A DNA stretch of 15,368 nt from Deltaproteobacteria bacterium RBG_13_49_15. GTDB taxonomy: Bacteria; Desulfobacterota; Desulfobacteria; Desulfobacterales; UBA2156. Position 1 is the first letter of the stretch; every line of letters begins with the position of its first letter. Position numbers and translations under genes: made by a program. Shown one piece after another: positions 1 to 5,867 of the stretch. The stretch lies in assembly GCA_001797695.1 (NCBI GenBank), contig MGQD01000091.1, forward strand, positions 6,073 through 21,440, written 5' to 3'. A model generated the notes under the pieces. That model worked only from the letters and a program-made list of their open reading frames with translations. It did no database searches and was not told the DNA's origin.

Positions 1-816
1 TCGATTGCCGTTCGAGCCAATACGCTAAAAACGACCGTTCATCATCTCCTCAGCGCCCTTATCCTCTTGGCGGAGAATGTGCATATATGTAAATTTTCGC
101 CTGTCGGGATTTTATTTTCCAATCCAAGAATTCCGATTGACCGTATGACACCGTTTTTAGACGGTTGGTTTCAGGTGCAGGATGAGGCCGCCCAACTGGT
201 AGTGGGTCTTTTAAATCCGCAGCCTGGGGAAAAGATTATGGACGCATGTTCAGGGCAAGGCGGTAAAACAGGGTATATTGCTCAGACAATGGAGAACCAG
301 GGGAGGATTATTGCTATCGATTGGAACGAGAATAAGCTTTCAAAGCTGAATAAGGAGATGGACCGATTGGGCGTTTCCAATGTTACCGGCATGAAATGCG
401 ACCTAAGCAGGCCCTTGGAAAATGAGTTCGCCGATGCGTTCGACAGGATTCTTCTGGATGCCCCGTGCTCAGGACTCGGTGTCTTAAGACGGAACCCGGA
501 GGCCAAATGGCGGGTTCTTGAAACGGATTTAAAACGATACCGGGACATACAACTTCAAATGCTGCATCACCTGTGCCGGTGCGTCCGGCCATCCGGTGTT
601 TTGGTATATGCGGTATGCAGCATGGAACCAGAAGAGAACGAGGGCGTCATTGACCGGTTCCTGAAAGAGCATTCCAACTTTGCACTGCGACAAATCCATC
701 CGGGGATCTCGGAACAGGGGAATTTATTTCTGGATGAAAGGGGATGCTTGAAAACATCTTCCGGTATGCATCCGATGGACGGTTTTTTTGGTGCATGCCT
801 GCAGAGGTTGATGTGA
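1..816 (+). CDS. rsmB: 16S rRNA (cytosine-967-C5)-methyltransferase RsmB, 3' part (5' end outside window)
   Basis: Partial gene. The reading frame is open from base 1, and the 22 residues before the first internal ATG already match the family (IAVRANTLKTT), so the true start lies upstream. The visible 271 residues are the catalytic half of an RsmB/Sun-type SAM-dependent methyltransferase, which makes m5C967 in 16S rRNA. Family landmarks, numbered from the window edge: QVQDEAAQLV just before the SAM fold; motif I DACSGQGGKT at 81–90; motif IV DAPCSGLG with Cys156, the release cysteine; and motif VI VYAVCSMEPEEN with Cys206, the expected nucleophile. Motif I reads SGQGGKT where AAPGGKT is usual, but the glycines and Lys-Thr are kept. 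Full-length relatives are about 430–450 residues, so the missing part should be the NusB-like RNA-binding domain. The stop codon overlaps the GTG start of the PASTA gene. Identification is firm. Confidence 0.95.
   Translation, partial: SIAVRANTLKTTVHHLLSALILLAENVHICKFSPVGILFSNPRIPIDRMTPFLDGWFQVQDEAAQLVVGLLNPQPGEKIMDACSGQGGKTGYIAQTMENQGRIIAIDWNENKLSKLNKEMDRLGVSNVTGMKCDLSRPLENEFADAFDRILLDAPCSGLGVLRRNPEAKWRVLETDLKRYRDIQLQMLHHLCRCVRPSGVLVYAVCSMEPEENEGVIDRFLKEHSNFALRQIHPGISEQGNLFLDERGCLKTSSGMHPMDGFFGACLQRLM
803..815 (+). promoter_or_regulatory. Ribosome binding site and GTG start of the PASTA gene
   Basis: AGAGG at 803–807 sits five bases before GTG 813–815, and that GTG overlaps the rsmB stop TGA at 814–816. 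This favours 813 over the in-frame ATGs at 795 and 744, and suggests translation is coupled to rsmB. Confidence 0.6.
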
Positions 817-1562
817 TTGCACGTTTGTTGAAAGTTGCTTTTTTTATTCTTGTCTTAATTTTAATTGCAGGAGTGAGCGGGTATATCACCCTGTCATTCA
901 TGATTAAAAGCGAAGACCGGGTCGTCGTTCCGGATCTTGTGAGCAAAGAAGCCGTAAGCATCTTCGAAATGCTTGCCCAATTGGGATTAAATGCGAAGGT
1001 CAAAAGTTCCGAATATAATGATCACATACCGATCAACCATATTATATCCCAGGATCCGGCGCCTGGGAGCGAGATTAAAAAGGGGAGAGACGTTCGGCTG
1101 ATTTTATCCAAAGGACCAAAAACGGTTATGATACCCAATCTCAAAGGGCTTCCCCTGCGTCAGGCCCAGATCATTCTGGAAGAAAACGGGCTATGTTCAG
1201 GGAATCTTTCCCGGGCATACAGCAGCCGTTTTATTAAGGATCAGGTCATCGCGCATTCGCCCGGCTCCGGGCAGACTTTGGAACAGGGGAAATGTGTGGA
1301 TATGCTGATCTGTCAAGGAGTTTTGCCAAGGACCTACATGATGCCGGATCTGAATGGCATGCTGTTTGGTGAAGCTGTCCTTATACTCGAAAAAATGAAT
1401 CTTTACCCCGGGGAGGTGATCTTTTTCCGGAGCGAAGACCGAAAAGAGAACACCATCATCGGCCAAAACCCCCTCCCGGGATACCGGATAACGGAAGGAA
1501 GTCCCGTCAAACTGGTTCGGAATCGGGATCCTGGTTTGGGCGGAGGGTCGCCGGCGAGCTGA
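813..1562 (+). CDS. Membrane-anchored protein with three PASTA domains
   Basis: A 249-residue protein starting at GTG 813. That start shares GTGA with the rsmB stop and has AGAGG five bases upstream. ATGs at 795 and 744 are possible but lie deeper inside rsmB. Residues 7–30 are one hydrophobic segment (an uncleaved signal-anchor), so the rest should face the periplasm. Three PASTA repeats follow at about 36–102, 104–171 and 174–237. They open with VVVPDL, VMIPNL and YMMPDL, and each contains the usual P-x-x-G turn (DPAPGSEIKKG, SPGSGQTLEQG, NPLPGYRITEG). PASTA domains are known from penicillin-binding proteins and Ser/Thr kinases and can bind muropeptides or other cell-wall material. There is no kinase or transpeptidase domain here. 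The family and topology are clear; the function is not, and a cell-envelope role is inference. Confidence 0.88.
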   Translation: MIARLLKVAFFILVLILIAGVSGYITLSFMIKSEDRVVVPDLVSKEAVSIFEMLAQLGLNAKVKSSEYNDHIPINHIISQDPAPGSEIKKGRDVRLILSKGPKTVMIPNLKGLPLRQAQIILEENGLCSGNLSRAYSSRFIKDQVIAHSPGSGQTLEQGKCVDMLICQGVLPRTYMMPDLNGMLFGEAVLILEKMNLYPGEVIFFRSEDRKENTIIGQNPLPGYRITEGSPVKLVRNRDPGLGGGSPAS

Positions 1563-1636
1563 TCGAGCTAAAATCAAATGATGCATAAAATTAAGGAGAT
1601 CGGTAAAACCCAATAAAAAAGACAGGAGATTCGACG

Positions 1637-2299
1637 ATGATGAAATGGATCGCACCTTCAATCCTTTCCGCCGATTTTGCAAAGCTAGGGGATGAAGTTC
1701 GGGCCGTTGAGAACGCAGGCGCAGACTGGATTCATGCCGATGTCATGGACGGGCATTTCGTTCCCAACATTACCATGGGCCCGGTGATCATTGAGGCGGT
1801 CAAGCGCAACTCCTCTCTTCCCGTCGATGTCCATTTAATGATCGAAAATCCGGAAAGATATATTCCCGATTTTGCAAACGCCGGGGCTGATTTTATTTCC
1901 ATTCAGGTTGAGGCCTGTACCCATCTGAATCGGACGGTCCATCTGATTCGCGAATCCGGAGCAAGAGCGGGAGTTGTGCTGAATCCGGCCACCCCTATCA
2001 CGGCCGTTGAGTGGGTTCTTGAGGATGTGGATTTTGTTCTCATCATGAGCGTCAACCCCGGATTCGGCGGCCAGACATTTATTCCAAACAGTCTGAATCG
2101 AATTCGGGAGCTCCGGAGGCTGATCCTGGGGAAGGGCCTGTCAACAAGGATCGAAGTGGATGGAGGGATAAAAGAAAGCAATATCGGCGCCGTTTCAGAA
2201 GCCGGGGCCGATATTTTTGTAGCCGGCTCGGCCATCTTTGGAGCACGTGATTATGCAGCGACCATACGGCGGCTGAAGGAGAAGGCGAATACGCCATGA
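1637..2299 (+). CDS. rpe: Ribulose-phosphate 3-epimerase
   Basis: A 220-residue TIM-barrel enzyme that interconverts D-ribulose 5-phosphate and D-xylulose 5-phosphate in the pentose phosphate pathway, in the cytosol. The length is normal for the family. Metal ligands and catalytic acids are all visible: His33 and Asp35 in WIHADVMDGHFVPN, His66 in DVHLMIENPE, and Asp175 in EVDGGI. The flexible phosphate-side loop MSVNPGFGGQTF is at about 137–148, and the phosphate-binding end FVAGSAIFG is near 194–202. AGGAG at 1624–1628 is eight bases before ATG 1637; a second ATG follows at once, so the start could be one codon later. It lies 74 bases after the PASTA gene, probably in one transcript with rsmB. 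Nothing is odd about it. Confidence 0.97.
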   Translation: MMKWIAPSILSADFAKLGDEVRAVENAGADWIHADVMDGHFVPNITMGPVIIEAVKRNSSLPVDVHLMIENPERYIPDFANAGADFISIQVEACTHLNRTVHLIRESGARAGVVLNPATPITAVEWVLEDVDFVLIMSVNPGFGGQTFIPNSLNRIRELRRLILGKGLSTRIEVDGGIKESNIGAVSEAGADIFVAGSAIFGARDYAATIRRLKEKANTP

Positions 2300-2302
2300 C
2301 GG

Positions 2303-2331
2303 TTGCCGGATGCGTCTTCATTTGATATATA
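2303..2331 (+). promoter_or_regulatory. Possible sigma-70-type promoter ahead of the SPFH gene
   Basis: TTGCCG at 2303–2308, a 17-base spacer, then TATATA at 2326–2331, each four of six matches to consensus. A short perfect hairpin (TGGCG, loop TCGG, CGCCA, 2335–2348) follows immediately and has no T-tract. The SPFH gene starts at 2398, so this would leave a leader of about 60 bases. The match is weak and by eye only. Confidence 0.3.
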
Positions 2332-2397
2332 GGGTGGCGTCGGCGCCAATCTCTGAAACACTAGCCATTCATCCTTTTAAACAGAAAGGAGAAGAAT

Positions 2398-3522
2398 ATG
2401 GGAACCGACAACATCATTTTTCTTGAGGTTTTAGAGTGGTTTGACGATACGGGCCAGGAGCTGGTGCATCGGATTCCTGAACAAGGTTCCGGAGAGATTA
2501 AATTCGGAGCCCAGCTCACCGTGAGGGAAAGTCAGATCGGCGTCTTTTTTTACAAAGGGAAAGCGATCGAAGCTTTCGGACCGGGCCGGCACACGCTAAG
2601 AACCGCGAACATTCCCATTCTGACCAAGATCGCAGCCATCCCCTGGGGTATGACAAGTCCGTTAAGGGCCGAAGTATATTTCGTCAACATGAAAGTATTC
2701 AGCAATCTTAAATGGGGAACGCGCGACCCGGTGGCGTTTAAGGATTCCGAGCTGGGGCTTATCCGGCTTAGGGCTTTCGGAGTGTTCAACCTCCAGATCC
2801 GCCAACCTGTTCTTTTCATCAACCGCATGGTCGGGACCCAGGGGATGTTCACGACGGCGGAGGTCGAAGAATACCTAAATCGGGTAATCGTATCGCGTTT
2901 CAATGACCTGATGGGCGAAAAGATCGATTCCATATTGAATCTTCCATCCAAATACAGCCAACTTTCAGAAGGTCTTTCGAAACGATTGCAGGAGGATTTC
3001 AGCCGTTTCGGCCTCGGTCTTGATCGCCTTTACATCAACGCCATTACCCCCCCGCCCGAGGTTCAAGCCGCAATCGACGACCGGAGCCGGTTGGGGGTAT
3101 TTAAGGATATGAACAAACTGATGCAACTGAAGGCTGCAATGGCGATGGAAAAGGCTGCCGAGGCCGAAGGTACGGCGGGTTCGGGTATGGGGATGGGCGT
3201 GGGATTGATGATGCCGGCCATGTTCGCCCAATATTTTGCCGGCGCCCATGCACAGAAAGGCGAATCGGCTGAAACCGCCCAATGCCCTGAATGCGGGAAT
3301 ACGATTCCCCTCAATGCCCGGTTTTGTCCGTTGTGCGGACATCAGCAGATCGTTTTTGAACGATGTTTAAACTGCGGGAAAAATGTAGCCCCGAATGCAA
3401 AATTCTGTTCCCGGTGCGGTCACCCGGCAGGTGAAAAACCCAAGTCGAAAGTCTGTGCGAACTGCGCGTCGGAGAATTTGTCTGAATCCGTATTCTGCAA
3501 TCAATGCGGTGAAAAGCTATAA
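2398..3522 (+). CDS. SPFH/Band 7 domain protein with three C-terminal zinc ribbons (YdjI-like)
   Basis: A 374-residue protein preceded by AAGGAG six bases upstream. Residues about 25–235 look like an SPFH (stomatin/prohibitin) core, with QLTVRESQIGVFFYKGK near the front, FGPGRHTL, and the helical LGLDRLYINAITPPPEVQAAI near its end. An Ala/Met/Gly-rich stretch (GMGMGVGLMMPAMFAQYFAG) at about 263–283 follows, as in the group of SPFH proteins that includes Bacillus YdjI. The tail has three C-x2-C-x10-C-x2-C ribbons: Cys296/299/310/313, 323/326/337/340 and 353/356/367/370. There is no signal peptide or N-terminal membrane helix, so membrane contact would be peripheral or through a partner. SPFH proteins of this type form membrane-associated scaffolds, and YdjI works with PspA and YdjG/YdjH in envelope stress. 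Family assignment is solid; a stress role here is inference. Confidence 0.9.
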   Translation: MGTDNIIFLEVLEWFDDTGQELVHRIPEQGSGEIKFGAQLTVRESQIGVFFYKGKAIEAFGPGRHTLRTANIPILTKIAAIPWGMTSPLRAEVYFVNMKVFSNLKWGTRDPVAFKDSELGLIRLRAFGVFNLQIRQPVLFINRMVGTQGMFTTAEVEEYLNRVIVSRFNDLMGEKIDSILNLPSKYSQLSEGLSKRLQEDFSRFGLGLDRLYINAITPPPEVQAAIDDRSRLGVFKDMNKLMQLKAAMAMEKAAEAEGTAGSGMGMGVGLMMPAMFAQYFAGAHAQKGESAETAQCPECGNTIPLNARFCPLCGHQQIVFERCLNCGKNVAPNAKFCSRCGHPAGEKPKSKVCANCASENLSESVFCNQCGEKL

Positions 3523-4747
3523 CATCCGGATAGAGCATCAATGCCCTCAGTGCGGAGCTCCTGCAATCCTCGAGGAAACAGACCGCCTTTTCACCTGTTC
3601 CTTTTGCCGGGTGCGTTCCTATCTGACGGTTAGGGACTATTTTCGATATCTGCTGCCGTTTAATGCGCCGGAAACGGATTCGCTTTTCTTTTTCCCCTAC
3701 TGGCGGTTCAAAGGGATGATCTTTTCCCAGGTCATGGAAGGGATCCGTCATCAGGTTGTCGATGTAAGCCATCAGGCCGTTGATCTTCGATTTATCCCGC
3801 CCTCGTTGGGATTTCGAAGCCAGGCGCTGAAACTGAAGTTTATTTCACCTGAAACCAAGGGATTTTTTCTTAAACCCGAGCGAAGCGCTGATATGATCCG
3901 GGAGCATATCACGGATTTTATCGGATTGTCCCTGCCAAAACCGGTCTTTTATCAAACCCACATCGGCGAAGCCTTCAGCTTGATTTATGCCCCGTTTTAT
4001 ACGCAAAATGGACGCCTCTTTGATGCGATTTTAAATGAGCCGCTGTTACAACGGCTTCCAGAGGATTTTCACGCCATGTCTTTGGCCGGCGGGTCTCCTG
4101 ACTCCACCATACGTTTTATTTCGACACTATGTCCGGATTGCGGATGGGATTTGCAAGGGGCCCGCGATTCCATACTATTGCATTGCTCAAATTGTGAAAC
4201 GGCCTGGATGCCGGTGAAGAACCGGTTTAAAAAGGTTAAGGCGGCGTATTTGCCGGGAGAGGGCGGCGGACTTTTTTATCTCCCGTTCTGGCGGATCAGG
4301 GCGGAGATCCAGGGGATTGAACTTACCTCCTATGCCGATTTGGTGCGTGTCGCCAATCTGCCTAAGGTTCTTCGGAGCGGATGGAAAGAATTGCCGTTTT
4401 ATTTCTGGACGCCGGCTTTTAAAATCCGTCCCGATCTTTTTCTGCGCCTTTGTACCAGCCTCACCCTTTCCCAACCGAGAAATGATTTGGTTCAACACAT
4501 ACCAAAAGATAAGATCCACTCGGTAACGCTGGAAATCTCGGAGGCCGTGGAAAGCTTAAAGCTCAGCCTGACCACCCTTGTCAAACCTCGAAACGAATTT
4601 ATCGAAAGGCTTTCGGATGTTTCGGTCAACCCGAAAAACGTCATGTTGGTTTATCTTCCCTTTCAAACCGACCGCCATGATTATGTCTTAAGCCGATTTT
4701 CAATTTCCATCAATAAAAATGCACTCGGATTTGCTTCCAATCTGTAG
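3509..4747 (+). CDS. Zinc-ribbon protein with duplicated Cys4–Trp module; partner of the SPFH protein
   Basis: About 412 residues, not a family I can name with certainty. The frame is open from 3395, but the earlier part lies inside the SPFH coding region and looks like shadow sequence. GTG 3509 overlaps the SPFH gene by 14 bases and puts the first cysteine at residue 12; no clear Shine–Dalgarno precedes it, which suggests coupled translation. Two zinc ribbons are visible, Cys12/15/30/33 and Cys208/211/226/229. Each is followed 32 residues later by Trp-Arg within an aromatic-Pro-aromatic strand (FFFPYWRF, FYLPFWRI). Related short motifs occur at residues 160 (YAPFY), 299–304 (FWTPAF) and 382–385 (YLPF). 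There is no membrane segment. The arrangement recalls the zinc-ribbon protein YdjG encoded beside YdjI in Bacillus, but YdjG has a membrane helix and this does not. A role as cytosolic partner of the SPFH protein is inference from position. Confidence 0.8.
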   Translation: MKSYNIRIEHQCPQCGAPAILEETDRLFTCSFCRVRSYLTVRDYFRYLLPFNAPETDSLFFFPYWRFKGMIFSQVMEGIRHQVVDVSHQAVDLRFIPPSLGFRSQALKLKFISPETKGFFLKPERSADMIREHITDFIGLSLPKPVFYQTHIGEAFSLIYAPFYTQNGRLFDAILNEPLLQRLPEDFHAMSLAGGSPDSTIRFISTLCPDCGWDLQGARDSILLHCSNCETAWMPVKNRFKKVKAAYLPGEGGGLFYLPFWRIRAEIQGIELTSYADLVRVANLPKVLRSGWKELPFYFWTPAFKIRPDLFLRLCTSLTLSQPRNDLVQHIPKDKIHSVTLEISEAVESLKLSLTTLVKPRNEFIERLSDVSVNPKNVMLVYLPFQTDRHDYVLSRFSISINKNALGFASNL

Positions 4748-4834
4748 GAGAAACATAAGGTTTTCGAAATCAGAAAGTTATGGTAAAGGCAACAACTGGG
4801 GAAATCAGAACAACCGGATAGAGGAGGAGAAAAA

Positions 4835-5086
4835 ATGGCGTTTGAACCGGAAAAAGATAAAGTCATTAAAAAATGGGAGTGCCGGCAGACCGGCTTGGTG
4901 GTATCCATCAACCAGTATGGGGATTCGCTTCCGAAAGTTCAGATCGGGCCGAGGGTTTTTATTCGAAAAGACGGAAAGATATCCCAGAGCAAAGCCGGGC
5001 GCTTGTCCCTGGATGATCTGCTATGGGTTTACGAGATCATTGATGAAGTGAAAGAAGATCTCATGAGGACGGTAAAACCCGAATAG
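4835..5086 (+). CDS. Conserved-looking small protein of unknown function, 83 residues
   Basis: A short gene with a very strong ribosome site: GAGGAGGAG ends six bases before ATG 4835. The product is charged and soluble, without signal peptide or membrane segment. Secondary structure read by eye is two or three beta strands (about 10–45: ECRQTGLVVSINQ, PKVQIGPRVFIRK) followed by a helix (about 60–78, LDDLLWVYEIIDEVKEDL). The order, strands with basic and aromatic residues then one C-terminal helix after a Gly-Lys turn, resembles the PC4/p15 single-strand nucleic-acid-binding fold, but similarity is faint and I would not annotate it as such. It lies 87 bases after the zinc-ribbon gene and 13 before the phosphorylase, so it is probably co-transcribed with one or both. 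Reality as a gene is well supported by the ribosome site and spacing; function is unknown. Confidence 0.8.
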   Translation: MAFEPEKDKVIKKWECRQTGLVVSINQYGDSLPKVQIGPRVFIRKDGKISQSKAGRLSLDDLLWVYEIIDEVKEDLMRTVKPE

Positions 5087-5099
5087 CTTCAGGGAAGGC

Positions 5100-5867
5100 A
5101 TGAATCGGTTCCAAGGGACTCAGCCCATCGTAAAACCCATTGTATCAAAACGGGCGCCCAAGGGAGGGACGCTTGCGGTGATGATCGCCACCGAGACCGA
5201 TCTCTCCTATTTATGCCCTCTGATGGGGATTGATCCGCGGCATTTTTTCCCTCTGTACATCAGCCGGCTTTTTGGCCGGCCGGAAATCCATAAGGGAGTG
5301 TGGGTGGCGGGCCCGATGATGGGCGCCCCGTATGCGGTGATGATCCTTGAGTCGCTCGTGGCCATGGGGGCAAAAAAGATTCTTTTTTATGGCTGGTGCG
5401 GCGGGGTTTCTCCGGATCTTGCGATCGGAGATATTATTCTCCCCGTCGGCGCCGTCATCGATGAGGGAACGTCGATCCATTATATGGAAGGACCGGCGAC
5501 AAAAGAAAAACAAGGCGCCGGGCTTCTTTCCTTGCCTTCGGAATCGATGATAAAGACGGTGCGGGAAGCCTTGACTCAAAAAGGGGTCCAATTTTACGAA
5601 GGGCTCATTTGGACAACGGATGCCATTTTTCGGGAAACCCCCGAAGAAGTCGTCCATCATCAGAAAAACGGCGTGCTGGCTGTTGAGATGGAAATGAGCG
5701 CGCTATTTTCCGTCGGCCGCTACCATCAAGTGAGCGTGGCCGGGGTGCTGGTCGTATCGGATGAAATTTCGTCCTTCAAGTGGCGTCCCGGATTTAGAGA
5801 TGACCGTTTTGAATTATCACGCAAGACCGTCTGTGAGGTGATTCAGGCATTATGCGAAACGCTTTAA
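5100..5867 (+). CDS. Nucleoside phosphorylase, PNP/UDP (uridine phosphorylase-like) family
   Basis: A 255-residue cytosolic enzyme of the PNP_UDP_1 family, which splits a nucleoside with phosphate to give the free base and ribose 1-phosphate. Landmarks in order: GPMMGAP at 71–77, from the phosphate-binding region; ILFYGWCGGVSP near 95–105 and IGDIILPVGAVIDEGTSIHY at 109–128, the family core; WTTDAIFRETPEEV at 171–184; VEMEMSAL at 195–202, whose Glu residues hold the ribose hydroxyls; and VVSDEI at 218–223 with the base-proximal Asp. The DEGTSIHY stretch is closest in style to uridine phosphorylases, but the substrate cannot be read from sequence; a nucleosidase such as the futalosine enzyme belongs to the same fold. 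The start has AGGGAAGG directly upstream. The first 20 or so residues look like a non-catalytic extension. The 3' end overlaps ligA by 16 bases. Confidence 0.85.
   Translation: MNRFQGTQPIVKPIVSKRAPKGGTLAVMIATETDLSYLCPLMGIDPRHFFPLYISRLFGRPEIHKGVWVAGPMMGAPYAVMILESLVAMGAKKILFYGWCGGVSPDLAIGDIILPVGAVIDEGTSIHYMEGPATKEKQGAGLLSLPSESMIKTVREALTQKGVQFYEGLIWTTDAIFRETPEEVVHHQKNGVLAVEMEMSALFSVGRYHQVSVAGVLVVSDEISSFKWRPGFRDDRFELSRKTVCEVIQALCETL

Noticed and set aside
744..812. N-terminal extension of the PASTA protein from ATG 744 or 795
   Set aside because: It overlaps rsmB by up to 73 bases and lacks a ribosome site as good as that of GTG 813; the membrane anchor begins directly after 813.
1197..1682. 161-codon open frame on the - strand across the PASTA–rpe junction
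   Set aside because: It covers two well-supported + strand genes and shows no domain or ribosome site.
2335..2348. Perfect 5-base-pair hairpin after rpe as a terminator
   Set aside because: Short stem and no T-run after it on either strand; it could be a leader hairpin of the SPFH transcript but not a convincing terminator.
3395..3508. Extended N-terminus of the zinc-ribbon protein from ATG 3395
   Set aside because: The added 38 residues are the SPFH zinc-ribbon tail read in another frame, arginine-rich and without family character; GTG 3509 is the more sensible start.
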